Below are positions 26,388 through 35,143 of a stretch of DNA of 64,000 nt, one piece after another; position 1 is the stretch's first letter, and each line of letters begins with the position of its first letter. The position numbers were made by a program, and so were the translations under genes. This DNA is from Betaproteobacteria bacterium (GTDB taxonomy: Bacteria; Pseudomonadota; Gammaproteobacteria; Burkholderiales; SG8-39). The stretch lies in the NCBI GenBank assembly GCA_016195915.1, contig JACPYS010000003.1, positions 1 through 64,000 on the forward strand, written 5' to 3'. Under the pieces are notes generated by a model. It saw only the letters and a list, made by a program, of their open reading frames with translations. It did not search any database and was not told the origin of the DNA.

Positions 26388-27350
26388 ATGAAGATCCTGG
26401 TGACCCCCCGATCCGTAACCCGAACTCAGGGACATCCTTCCCTCAAGCCGATCGGAGATGCCGGTTACGACGTCGTTTTTTCGACGCCTGGAGAACTGCC
26501 AGGTGAAGACGAGTTGCTGAAGCTCCTGCCGGGCTGCACAGGCTACCTTGCCGGCGTCGAAAAAATTTCCGCGAAGCTGTTGGATGCCGCGCCCGGCCTG
26601 CGCGTCATCAGCCGCAACGGCACCGGTGTGGACAGCATCGACCTGGAAGCTGCCGAGCGCAACGGGATCGAAGTCTGCCGTGCCCTGGGCGCAAACGCCC
26701 GCGGGGTGGCGGAACTCACACTTGGCCTCATCCTCGGTCTCATCCGCTCGATCCCGTACAGCGACGCCGCAATGAAGACGCGCGGCTGGGCGCGTCGGGA
26801 GGGCGTCGAGCTCGCAGGTCGCACGCTCGGCCTCATCGGCTGTGGTGTCGTCGGCAAGTGCGTCGCAAGGTTTGCTCTTGCCTTCGACATGAATGTGGCG
26901 GCCTTCGACCCGTACCCGGACCTGAATTTCCAGCCCGGCGCGCGATTCTCGCGTGTCGACATGGCCGGACTGCTCGCGCAGTCCGATATCATCAGCCTGC
27001 ATTGCCCGCCGACGGCCGATGGCAAACCGCTCGTCGATGCGACGATGATCAGCCGAATGAAGGATGGCGTCTATCTGGTCAACACCGCTCGCAGCAGCCT
27101 TCTCGACCAGGACGCCGCCCTTTGCGCACTGGCCAGCGGAAAGATTTCCGGCATTGCTGTCGATGCCTTCGCATCCGAGCCGCCCGCGGACTGGCGGCTC
27201 ACGCTGGATCCGCGGGTCATTGCTACCCCGCACATCGGCGGCTACACGGGCGAAAGCATCGAGCGGGCGATGTCCGTCGCCGTGTACAACCTGCTGCATG
27301 CCCTGGCGACATCGAATGACGCCGCGAAGGCAAGGAAGGCTCATGTATAG
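26388..27350 (+). CDS. D-isomer-specific 2-hydroxyacid dehydrogenase
   Basis: A 320-residue phosphoglycerate-dehydrogenase-like enzyme. NAD site LGLIGCGVVGKCVARF, catalytic Arg in LVNTARSSLLDQ, Glu in DAFASEPP, and His in IATPHIGGYT are all visible. It lacks the C-terminal ACT domain of SerA, so serine biosynthesis is unlikely. In the operon it would oxidise or reduce a 2-hydroxy/2-keto acid just before the aldolase step. Confidence 0.9.
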   Translation: MKILVTPRSVTRTQGHPSLKPIGDAGYDVVFSTPGELPGEDELLKLLPGCTGYLAGVEKISAKLLDAAPGLRVISRNGTGVDSIDLEAAERNGIEVCRALGANARGVAELTLGLILGLIRSIPYSDAAMKTRGWARREGVELAGRTLGLIGCGVVGKCVARFALAFDMNVAAFDPYPDLNFQPGARFSRVDMAGLLAQSDIISLHCPPTADGKPLVDATMISRMKDGVYLVNTARSSLLDQDAALCALASGKISGIAVDAFASEPPADWRLTLDPRVIATPHIGGYTGESIERAMSVAVYNLLHALATSNDAAKARKAHV

Positions 27351-27975
27351 CCCCGTCATGACACGCATACACGAGCTGAAACTCGTGCCGGTCATCGTCC
27401 TCGAGGACGCCAGCAATGCCACGCCCCTGGCCGAGGCGCTCGTCGCGGGCGGCCTGCCCTGCGCCGAAGTGACTTTCCGCGCCGCAGCCGCGGTCCAGTC
27501 GATACGCAGCATCGCGAGGTTTGATGACATATGCCTCGGTGCGGGAACCGTGCTCACGGTGGATCAGGTCAAGGCAGCCGTCGACGCCGGCGCAAAGTAC
27601 ATCGTCACACCCGGCTTCAACCCCGAGGTCGTCGGCTACTGCCTCACGAACGGCATTCCGGTTACGCCCGGCGTCGCGACCCCCACCGACATCGAGCTCG
27701 GGCTCAAATTCGGTCTCGAAGTCCTGAAATTCTTTCCGGCCGAAGCCTTCGGGGGAGTCAAGACCCTCAGGGCGATCAGCGCGCCCTACAGCATGATCAA
27801 GTTCATCCCGACGGGCGGCATCAGCGAAGGCAACGTCCGGGAGTATCTCGCTTTCGACAAGGTGTTCGCCTGCGGCGGCAGCTGGATGGTCAGAAAGGAC
27901 CTCATCGACGCAGGCAAGTTCGATGAAATTGCATCGCTGACGAGGAAAGCAGTCAATCTGGTCGCCGATCTCTAG
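27343..27975 (+). CDS. eda: KDPG/KHG-type aldolase
   Basis: A 210-residue class I aldolase. Catalytic Glu lies in CAEVTFRAAAAV, and the Schiff-base Lys in VLKFFPAEAFGGVKTL. The strands GAGTVLTVDQVKAAVDAGAKYIVTPG and VATPTDIELGLKFG complete the Eda barrel. It cleaves 2-keto-3-deoxy-6-phosphogluconate-like compounds to pyruvate and glyceraldehyde-3-phosphate. Its ATG overlaps the end of the hydroxyacid dehydrogenase by eight bases. An ATG 15 bases later (MTRIHELK) is an alternative start. Confidence 0.92.
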   Translation: MYSPVMTRIHELKLVPVIVLEDASNATPLAEALVAGGLPCAEVTFRAAAAVQSIRSIARFDDICLGAGTVLTVDQVKAAVDAGAKYIVTPGFNPEVVGYCLTNGIPVTPGVATPTDIELGLKFGLEVLKFFPAEAFGGVKTLRAISAPYSMIKFIPTGGISEGNVREYLAFDKVFACGGSWMVRKDLIDAGKFDEIASLTRKAVNLVADL

Positions 27976-27984
27976 GCGCGTGCC

Positions 27985-28773
27985 ATGCGACTCATCATCG
28001 AAGCCGACTACCGGAGCGCATCCAGACGGGCGGCAGAGCACATCTGCGCCGCGATCAACGCGCACGCCTCGAGCGCCCCGCCATTCGTTCTCGGCCTGCC
28101 GACCGGTTCGTCCCCGCTGGGCACCTACGCAGAGCTTGTGTCGCGCCACCGCGCCGGAGCGGTCTCGTTTCGCAATGTGGCAACGATCAACATGGACGAA
28201 TATGTCGGCCTTGCGGAAGCCCATCCGGAGTCCTACCACAGCACCATGCGCCGGAATCTTTTCGAGCATGTCGATATCCGCGATCCGAACATCCACATTC
28301 CCAACGGCAACGCCTCCAACCTTCACCAGGAGTGCCTCGACTACGAGCGCAAGATTGCCGAACTCGGAGGCATCGACCTGTTCTTCTCGGGCGTCGGGCG
28401 CGACGGCCACATCGCCTTCAATATCGCCGGTTCGTCGCTTCGCTCCCGCACCCGCGTGCAGAAACTCAACCCGCAGACCATCGCCGCCAACGCGCGTTTC
28501 TTCGGCGGCGACGCGAGCAAGGTGCCGACGCATGCCGTGACGGTCGGCGTCGGCACCATCACCGACGCGCGTCAGGTTCTTCTCGTGGTGAGTGGTGAAG
28601 AAAAGGCCCTCGCCCTTCAACACGCGGTCGAGGGGAGCGTCACACACATGTGGGCCATCACCGCCCTCCAGATGCACCCCGACGCGATCATCATTGCCGA
28701 CGAACCCGCCGTCTCCCGGCTGCAACCGGAAACCATCGCAATGTTTCGCTTCCTGGAACGAGACAAATACTGA
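27985..28773 (+). CDS. Glucosamine-6-phosphate-deaminase-like protein with altered catalytic triad
   Basis: A 262-residue NagB-family protein. Phosphate and sugar-binding motifs are intact: GLPTGSSPLGTY and INMDEYVGLAEAHPESYHS (the general-base Asp). The catalytic loop reads GRDGHIAFNIAGSSLRSRTR, keeping the Asp and His, but the position that is Glu148 in E. coli NagB (FNEPASS) is Ile. That Glu belongs to the Asp-His-Glu ring-opening relay. It may therefore act on a different amino-sugar or sugar phosphate, or as an isomerase. It is the last gene of the rightward arm. Confidence 0.87.
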   Translation: MRLIIEADYRSASRRAAEHICAAINAHASSAPPFVLGLPTGSSPLGTYAELVSRHRAGAVSFRNVATINMDEYVGLAEAHPESYHSTMRRNLFEHVDIRDPNIHIPNGNASNLHQECLDYERKIAELGGIDLFFSGVGRDGHIAFNIAGSSLRSRTRVQKLNPQTIAANARFFGGDASKVPTHAVTVGVGTITDARQVLLVVSGEEKALALQHAVEGSVTHMWAITALQMHPDAIIIADEPAVSRLQPETIAMFRFLERDKY

Positions 28774-28919
28774 GCATCACCCTGCCGACATTGCGGATTA
28801 ACCGTCTGTCTCATTTGGCGCATCGATGAACGCATAGAAATTCCCACGGCTTCGATTGACCACCTTTGCCCCCAAGCGTGGGAAAATCCGCCGATCCCAC
28901 GAAGCATCGGAGTAACGAC

Positions 28920-30203
28920 ATGACCGAGGTGGTAGCCACCAGCCAGACGATCGTCGTGGTGGGTGGCGGAATCAGCGGCATGACCGCGGCGCTCGAGGCC
29001 GCGGAGTGCGGCCGCCAGGTTCTGCTGATAGAAAAGACACCCGCGCTCGGTGGCCGCACCGCGCTCCTGTACCGCTATTTCCCCAAGCTGTGCCACCCGA
29101 CCTGCGGGCTGGAAATCAACCTGCGCCGCCTCAAGTCGAGCCGCAATCTGCGCGTGCTGACGATGGCCGAGGTGACGAAGATCACGGGAGCGCGTGGCGA
29201 CTATTCGGTTTCGCTGAAACTCTCGCCGCGTTACGTGAATGAAAACTGCACTGCCTGCGGCGCCTGCAGCGAGGCCGTGGAGGCTGCGATCGACAATCCG
29301 TACAACTATGGCCTGTCGAAGATGAAAGCTGCGTACCTGCCGCATGCGATGGCGTACCCGCAACGCTACGTGCTCGACCCTTCAATCGTCGGCACGCCAG
29401 AGGGCGAAAAGGCGAAGGCGGCGTGCAAGTACGGCGCGATCGACCTCGGGATGAAACAGGAAACGCTCGAGATCAAGGCGGGTGCGGTGATCTGGGCCAC
29501 GGGCTGGCAGCCCTACGACGCGGCGAAGATTCAGCCCTATGGCTACGACCGGTATCCCAACGTCATCACCAGCCTCGAATTTGAGCGGCTCGCCGATCCC
29601 CACGGGCCGACCGGCGGCAAGATCACGCGGCCATCGGATGGCAGGGAAGCGAAGGACATCGCTTTCATCCAATGTGCCGGATCGCGCGACGAGAACCACC
29701 TGCGCCATTGCTCGCGCATCTGCTGCATGGCTTCGCTCAAGCAGACCCAGTACGTGCGCGAAGCGTACGGCGAAGAGGGAAAAAGCACCGTGTACTACAT
29801 CGACATCCGCGCCATCGACCGTTTCGAGGATTTTTACAGGAAGGTTCTCGCCGACAAGACGGTGCGCTTCGTAAAGTCCAAACCTGCTCGCATCGCCGAG
29901 GACAGGAAAACACTCGACCCGGTGATTCACGGCGTGGACACCGAGGGTTACCACCGCTACGCGAGCCGCCACGACCTGGTGGTGCTCGCGGTCGGCATGG
30001 AACCCGCGGTCAAGGGCGCCGACATCCCGCACGAGATCGTGGCGGACTCGAGCGGATTCATCGAATCCGCCGCGTCCGGCGGATTCTTCGGCGCGGGTTG
30101 TGCGAGCAATGCGCTCGACGTGAACCGCTCGGTGCAGAGCGCAACGGCCAGCGCATTGCGCGCGATCCAGGTGGTGCGCAAGTCCGACCGCGTGGAGGCC
30201 TGA
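28920..30203 (+). CDS. qmoA: HdrA-like flavoprotein QmoA
   Basis: A 427-residue FAD protein with the dinucleotide fold IVVVGGGISGMTAALEAAECG and the HdrA/Qmo signature LPALGGR-type turn (TPALGGRTALLYRYFPKLCHPTCGLEINL). It has a cysteine pair-rich segment NENCTACGACSEAV and the family motif FIQCAGSRDENHLRHCSRICCMASLKQ. The length matches QmoA rather than full HdrA. It begins with GGAG before the ATG, 146 bases after the deaminase gene, and is separated by four bases from the next gene. Function: flavin-based electron transfer in a heterodisulfide-reductase-like complex. Confidence 0.88.
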   Translation: MTEVVATSQTIVVVGGGISGMTAALEAAECGRQVLLIEKTPALGGRTALLYRYFPKLCHPTCGLEINLRRLKSSRNLRVLTMAEVTKITGARGDYSVSLKLSPRYVNENCTACGACSEAVEAAIDNPYNYGLSKMKAAYLPHAMAYPQRYVLDPSIVGTPEGEKAKAACKYGAIDLGMKQETLEIKAGAVIWATGWQPYDAAKIQPYGYDRYPNVITSLEFERLADPHGPTGGKITRPSDGREAKDIAFIQCAGSRDENHLRHCSRICCMASLKQTQYVREAYGEEGKSTVYYIDIRAIDRFEDFYRKVLADKTVRFVKSKPARIAEDRKTLDPVIHGVDTEGYHRYASRHDLVVLAVGMEPAVKGADIPHEIVADSSGFIESAASGGFFGAGCASNALDVNRSVQSATASALRAIQVVRKSDRVEA

Positions 30204-30207
30204 GACC

Positions 30208-32427
30208 ATGGCCGACCTGAAATACGCCGCTTACGTCTGCTCCGGTTGTGGCATCGGCGAGCGCATCGATGCCGCACAGACCGCGAAGATCGCCGAGAAG
30301 GAAGGCAAGATCGCGCTCGTTCGCCAGCACCCGTTCCTGTGCAGCAGCGATGGCGTGGCGCTGATCAGGAAGGACATCGGCGAGGGCGCCACGCATGTCG
30401 CCATCGCCGCCTGCTCGCGCCGCGCGAAAACGGAGGCCTTCCATTTCCCCAGCGTGGCGCTGGCGCGCGCGAACCTGCGCGAGGGGGTGATCTGGGCGCG
30501 TCCCGACACCGACGAGGCCCGCGAAACCACGCAGGAGATGGCCGACGACTACGTGCGCATGGCCTGCGCCGAGTTGAAGAAGATGAAACTGCCCGCCGGC
30601 AATCCGGAGGTGGGGCGCTCCACCCGCATCCTCGTGGTTGGCGGCGGAATATCCGGGCTCACTGCGGCGGTGGAAGCGCGCAAGACCGGCTACGAGGTGG
30701 TGCTGGTGGAAAAGCAGGCGCAACTCGGCGGCTGGGCGGCAAAGCTGTGGAAGCGCGTGCCCGACCGCGAACCGCATGCGGCGCCGGTGGATACAGGCGT
30801 GCGGGAACTGATCGACGCCGTCACCAAGGACGCCGGCGTGAAGGTGTACACCAATGCGACTCTCGCGCAGACGAGCGGTGCGCCAGGACGCTTCAACGCA
30901 ACGATTGCGATCGAATCGGGTGCCAGCGTGAACGAGGAAATCGGAGCCATCGTCCAGGCGACCGGATTCTCCCTCTACGACATGAACCGCCTGCCCGAAC
31001 TGGGCGCGGGCAAATCGCCCAACGTGGTGGACCAGGCCGGGCTGGAGAAACTCGCGCGCGAGGCCGAGGCGAGCGGCCAGCCGATCTGCCGCCCCTCCGA
31101 CGGCGGCGAAGTGAAGAGCGTGGTGTTCGTGCAGTGCGCGGGGCAACGCGACGAATCCGGCAAACACCTGCCCTACTGCTCGGGCTACTGCTGCAACACA
31201 TCGATCAAGCAGGCGATGTATTTCAAGGACGCCAACCCCGCGGTCGACACGGTGGTGGTCTACACGGACCTGCGCGTGCCGGGAAACGGCGAAGACTTCT
31301 ACCGCAGCGCGCAGCACAAGGGCGTGGTGTTCACCAAGGGCAAGGTCGCCTCGGTCGAACCGGACGGAAATGCGTGCACAGTGAATTTCCGCGACCTGAT
31401 TCTCGACGAGGATGCGCGCATCGAGGGCGCGGACCTGGTGGTGCTCGCCACCGGGCAGGTGGCGAATGCCGGCGTGGACATCGAAAACGCCGATGCGACG
31501 GATGCGAACGGAGCGAAGCCCATCTCCATCCTCAACCTCAACTACCGCCAGGGCAAGGACCTGCCCAAGCTGAGCCACGGCTTCGCCGACTCGCATTTCA
31601 TCTGTTTTCCCTACGAGACGCGCCGCACCGGGATCTACGCCGCGGGTCCGGTGCGTCGTCCGATGGACATTGCACAGGCCATGGAGGACGCCACCGGCGC
31701 CGTGCTCAAGGCCATCCAGGCGGCGGAGAACTCGCAGCTGGGCCGGTCCGCGCACCCGCGCTCGGGCGACCTTTCGTTTCCGATGGTGCGCTTGGACGGG
31801 TGCACCCAGTGCAAGCGCTGTACCGTGGAGTGTCCCTTCGGCGCAATTGATGAGGACGAGAAGACCTATCCCGTGTTCAACGAATCGCGCTGCCGGCGCT
31901 GCGGCACCTGCATGGGGGCCTGCCCGGTGCGCGTGATTTCGTTCGAGAACTATTCGGTCGACACGGTCGGTGCGCAGATCAAGGCAGTGGACATCCCGGA
32001 CGAATTCTCCGAGAAACCGCGGATACTGGTGCTCGCTTGCGAGAATGATGCGTATCCCGCGCTCGACATGGCCGCCATGCAGGGCAATCACTATTCGGCG
32101 TTCGTGCGCGTCATTCCCGTGCGCTGCCTCGGTTCCGTGAATACCATCTGGATCACCGACGCGCTCAACGGCGGCTACGACGGCGTGATGATGATGGGCT
32201 GCAAGCACGGCGACGACTACCAGTGCCATTTCGTCAAGGGATCGGCCCTGGCGACCGAGCGCATGAGCAAAGTCGACGAGACGCTGAAGACGATGTCGCT
32301 GGAGACCGAGCGCGTCGCCACTTACGAGGTCGCGATCACCGACCTCAAGCGGCTGCCGCAGCTGATCGAGGACTACGCCAAGGTGATCGACAAGATCGGC
32401 ATGTCGCCGATGAAGGGGTTCGCGTGA
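30208..32427 (+). CDS. qmoB: HdrA-like flavoprotein with ferredoxin and MvhD domains, QmoB
   Basis: A 739-residue protein. An N-terminal Cys-containing domain (YVCSGCGIGERI) precedes an FAD domain at about residue 135 (ILVVGGGISGLTAAVEARKTG, VLVEKQAQLGGWAAKLWKR). The signature FVQCAGQRDESGKHLPYCSGYCC follows. Two [4Fe-4S] motifs occur near residues 530-575 (CTQCKRCTVECPFG, CRRCGTCMGACPV). The end is an MvhD/FlpD-like domain (ILVLACENDAYPALD, RVIPVRCLGSVNTIWI, MMMGCKHGDDYQCHF). This is QmoB architecture. Its stop shares one base with the HdrC start. Confidence 0.88.
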   Translation: MADLKYAAYVCSGCGIGERIDAAQTAKIAEKEGKIALVRQHPFLCSSDGVALIRKDIGEGATHVAIAACSRRAKTEAFHFPSVALARANLREGVIWARPDTDEARETTQEMADDYVRMACAELKKMKLPAGNPEVGRSTRILVVGGGISGLTAAVEARKTGYEVVLVEKQAQLGGWAAKLWKRVPDREPHAAPVDTGVRELIDAVTKDAGVKVYTNATLAQTSGAPGRFNATIAIESGASVNEEIGAIVQATGFSLYDMNRLPELGAGKSPNVVDQAGLEKLAREAEASGQPICRPSDGGEVKSVVFVQCAGQRDESGKHLPYCSGYCCNTSIKQAMYFKDANPAVDTVVVYTDLRVPGNGEDFYRSAQHKGVVFTKGKVASVEPDGNACTVNFRDLILDEDARIEGADLVVLATGQVANAGVDIENADATDANGAKPISILNLNYRQGKDLPKLSHGFADSHFICFPYETRRTGIYAAGPVRRPMDIAQAMEDATGAVLKAIQAAENSQLGRSAHPRSGDLSFPMVRLDGCTQCKRCTVECPFGAIDEDEKTYPVFNESRCRRCGTCMGACPVRVISFENYSVDTVGAQIKAVDIPDEFSEKPRILVLACENDAYPALDMAAMQGNHYSAFVRVIPVRCLGSVNTIWITDALNGGYDGVMMMGCKHGDDYQCHFVKGSALATERMSKVDETLKTMSLETERVATYEVAITDLKRLPQLIEDYAKVIDKIGMSPMKGFA

Positions 32428-33050
32428 TGGGTGCGATGAACGAACAGGCACTCGCCAAATACACCAATAACTTCCTGCGCGAAGTCGAAGAGCGTGTCGA
32501 GGAAGGCGAGTGGGTGAAGATGTGCATGCAGTGCGGCGTGTGCGCGGGGTCGTGTCCGTTCGGGCCCGACTGGGAGCACTCGCCGCAGAAGATCTTCATG
32601 ATGATCCGCGCCGGCAAGCGCGACGAGGTGTTGTCCTCCGATTCCATGTGGATGTGCACCTCCTGCTACAACTGCGTGGTGCGCTGCCCGCGGGAGTTGC
32701 CAATCACCCAGATCATGCACGGACTGGCGACCTATGCGCAGCGCCTCGGTCTTGCGCCGAAGATGAACCCGACGCGGAAATTCTCCCTTCTGTTCTGGGA
32801 CAACTGCACCCGCACCGGTCGCGTCAACGAACTGAAGCTCGCCCTCGGCCTGTACTTCATGGACGGTCTGGTCGCCGGCATCAAGAAAGCCTGGGCGATG
32901 CGCAACACCGGCCTCGGGCTGCTCATGGCGGGCCGGCTCAATCCGTTCGAGATTTTGAAAGGCCACGAGTGCAAGGACAAGGCGGGTATCCAGAGAATGC
33001 TGAAGAAAGCCTACGAGATCGAGGAAAAACGCAGAGGTTTCGCGAAGTAA
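32427..33050 (+). CDS. hdrC: Heterodisulfide reductase subunit C-like iron-sulfur protein
   Basis: A 207-residue protein with two [4Fe-4S] motifs, CMQCGVCAGSCPFG near residue 35 and CTSCYNCVVRCPREL near residue 75. A helical, mostly soluble C-terminal half follows (FSLLFWDNCTRTGRVNELKLALGLYFMDG). It has no membrane domain, unlike QmoC, which fuses HdrC to an HdrE-type cytochrome. The start is chosen at the TGATG junction with QmoB. It links the flavoproteins to HdrB. Confidence 0.9.
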   Translation: MGAMNEQALAKYTNNFLREVEERVEEGEWVKMCMQCGVCAGSCPFGPDWEHSPQKIFMMIRAGKRDEVLSSDSMWMCTSCYNCVVRCPRELPITQIMHGLATYAQRLGLAPKMNPTRKFSLLFWDNCTRTGRVNELKLALGLYFMDGLVAGIKKAWAMRNTGLGLLMAGRLNPFEILKGHECKDKAGIQRMLKKAYEIEEKRRGFAK

Positions 33051-33060
33051 GGAGGACGGC

Positions 33061-33981
33061 ATGGCGAAAAAGGAATACGCGTTCTACCCGGGCTGCTCTT
33101 CGCAACTGAAGGGCTCGGCGTCGAACTACCTCACCTCGGTCAATTCGATGTGCGAGACGCTCGACGTCAAGATGACCCCGATCCCCGACTGGAACTGCTG
33201 TGGCGCGTCGATCGGCTATGCCGGCTCGGGGGAACTCGCGCGCCACGTGATGAACGCGCGCAACTTCGCGCTTGCCGACGAACACCTCCACGGGCAGGAC
33301 GTCGTCGCCACCTGCGCGGCCTGCTGGCTGGGCGCAAAGGAGACCAAGGAGAAACTGGGCGCCTCCGCGCAGCTGATGGCCGACACCAACGAGGCGCTGA
33401 AAGAAGCCGGCCTGCAGTACAAGGGCAACACGCAGGTGCGCCACATGGTCGAGGTGCTGATCGAGGACATCGGCTACGAGCAGCTCGGCGCGCCGGTGGT
33501 GAAACCGCTCGAGGGCGTGAAGATCGCGGGCTACGTGGGTTGCCAGACCAATCGCCCGTTCGGCATCGCCGGCGAATCGTTCGAAAACCCGCTGTACCTC
33601 GACAAGCTCGTCGAGACCGTGGGCGGCGAAGCGCTGACGAAATACGAGCAGAAGGTCACTTGCTGCGGCGGCGCGCTCGCGTTTTCGGAACCGGAGAAGA
33701 GCCAGGCGCAGATCAAGGACATCGTCGAATCGGCCTACGACCAGGGCGCCGACATGATCGTCACGCCCTGCCCGCTGTGCCAGGCGAACGTCGAGATCTA
33801 TCAGTCCGACATCAACAAGCGCTACGGTACGAAATTCGACATGCCGGTGGCGTACTACTCACAGCTGATGGCGGTGGCCTACGGCGCGACGCCGAAACAG
33901 GCAGGCCTGGACGGCCACATCATCAAGCCGACCAAGCTGCAGGAGATCGCGGTGAAGGTGGTGCCGACCGGCAAGCGCTGA
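33061..33981 (+). CDS. hdrB: Heterodisulfide reductase subunit B-like (two CCG domains)
   Basis: A 306-residue protein with two cysteine-rich CCG domains. The first is YPGCSSQL, then NCCGASIGYAGSGELARHVMNARN, with TCAACW. The second is GCQTNRPFG, then TCCGGALAFSEPEKSQAQ, with TPCPLCQANVE. In true HdrB these bind two non-cubane [4Fe-4S] clusters at the disulfide site. GGAGG lies before the ATG. The order qmoA-qmoB-hdrC-hdrB replaces qmoC by soluble HdrCB, as in some Gram-positive sulfate reducers. Confidence 0.92.
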   Translation: MAKKEYAFYPGCSSQLKGSASNYLTSVNSMCETLDVKMTPIPDWNCCGASIGYAGSGELARHVMNARNFALADEHLHGQDVVATCAACWLGAKETKEKLGASAQLMADTNEALKEAGLQYKGNTQVRHMVEVLIEDIGYEQLGAPVVKPLEGVKIAGYVGCQTNRPFGIAGESFENPLYLDKLVETVGGEALTKYEQKVTCCGGALAFSEPEKSQAQIKDIVESAYDQGADMIVTPCPLCQANVEIYQSDINKRYGTKFDMPVAYYSQLMAVAYGATPKQAGLDGHIIKPTKLQEIAVKVVPTGKR

Positions 33982-34010
33982 GCGGAGCGAACGCCAAAAA
34001 GCGCTACTGG

Positions 34011-34030
34011 GTCCCCGCGTTCGCGAGGAC
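34011..34030. repeat. REP-like palindromic intergenic element
   Basis: The imperfect inverted repeat GTCCCCGCGTTCGCGAGGAC just after the hdr operon. Elements of this form (GGTCCCCGC...GCGGGGAC) are common between genes in Betaproteobacteria. It could fold as a hairpin between convergent operons and stabilise or end transcripts. No T-tract follows. Confidence 0.55.
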
Positions 34031-34078
34031 GACATTTTTCAGAGGTGCCGCGGGTTCCGTCGCAATCAAGGCGCGCGC

Positions 34079-35041
34079 TCAGCCGCTGACCTTCATCACT
34101 CCGCGGCGCACCAGGTCCTCGATCATGTCGACGTCCTTGCGCAGCAGGTCGCGCAGTTCCTCGGGCGACGAATGCCCTGCGTCGATGCCTACCTGCTCGA
34201 GACGCTGCCGCACGTCGGGCTGATCGATCGCCCACTTGAATTCCGCATTCAGTTTTCCGATCACGTCGGCGGGCGTCTTCGACGGAGCCAGCACCGCGTA
34301 CCAGGTGGTCGCGTTGAGGTCGGGAAGCACCGGCTTGATCGACGGTACGTTGGGCAGCATCGGCATCGGCTTGCCGCCCGAGACCGCCAGCGCGCGGAGT
34401 TTGCCCGCCTGAATGTGCCCGATCACCGCCCGCGGCGGCGTAAACAGCGTCGTCACGCGGCCCGCCACCAGGTCGGCCTGCAGGTTCGCCATCGCGGTGT
34501 AGGGAATGCGTTCGATGCGTATGCCCGCCAGGTTGTTGAACAGCTCCATGATGAATTCGCCCTGGAACGAGGTGGCGCCGTAGACGAGCTTCTGCGGATT
34601 GGCTTTCACGTAGCTGATCAGTTCGCTCACCGTCTGCGCCGGCACGCTGGGATGCACCACCAGCACGAAGTCGGACACGCCGATGAGCGAAATCGGCGCG
34701 AGGTCGCGCAACGGGTCGAAGGCCGGGCTCGCGAACAGCACGCGGTTGAGCGTGAGCGTCTGGGTCGTGACGAGCAACGAGTAGCCGTCGGCGGGAGATT
34801 TGACGGCGGCCTCCGTGCCGACATTGCCGTTGGCGCCGACCCTGTTTTCGATCACGAACGGCTGGCCCCAGCGTTCCGAGAGCTTCTGCGCGAGGATGCG
34901 CGCGGCCGCGTCCGTCTGGCCGCCCACGCCGAACGATACGATGCCGCGCACCGTCTTCGCCGGATAGGTCTGCGCCGTCACGCTCGAGATTGCGCACGCC
35001 AGCAGCATCGCGGCCGCCGCGTTGAGAAACCTCCGCTTCAT
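34079..35041 (-). CDS. Bug/TctC-type solute-binding protein
   Basis: A 320-residue periplasmic binding protein with signal peptide MKRRFLNAAAAMLLACAISSVTAQ. Family blocks are YPAKTVRGIVSFGVGGQTDAAARI, FVIENRVGANGNVGTEAAVKSPADGYSLL and YTAMANLQADLVAGRVTTLF. It shows the usual Bug-fold layout with no transporter membrane genes nearby. I chose the ATG at 35041, which has GGAGA upstream. It is divergent from the CoA-ligase gene, suggesting that it captures that enzyme's acid substrate. Confidence 0.9.
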   Translation of the reverse strand: MKRRFLNAAAAMLLACAISSVTAQTYPAKTVRGIVSFGVGGQTDAAARILAQKLSERWGQPFVIENRVGANGNVGTEAAVKSPADGYSLLVTTQTLTLNRVLFASPAFDPLRDLAPISLIGVSDFVLVVHPSVPAQTVSELISYVKANPQKLVYGATSFQGEFIMELFNNLAGIRIERIPYTAMANLQADLVAGRVTTLFTPPRAVIGHIQAGKLRALAVSGGKPMPMLPNVPSIKPVLPDLNATTWYAVLAPSKTPADVIGKLNAEFKWAIDQPDVRQRLEQVGIDAGHSSPEELRDLLRKDVDMIEDLVRRGVMKVSG

Positions 35042-35143
35042 GTCGATCTCTCCGATTGCAAGTCCAGTTTCACTTCCGGATGCCGCCATCCGCAAGCGTC
35101 CAGCGAATGAACGCTAAACTATACAGGCTCCGAGGGGACGAAA

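Noticed and set aside
27985-28773. Plain annotation as nagB within a normal amino-sugar operon
   Set aside because: No nagA or N-acetylglucosamine transport gene is present, and the catalytic Glu is missing.
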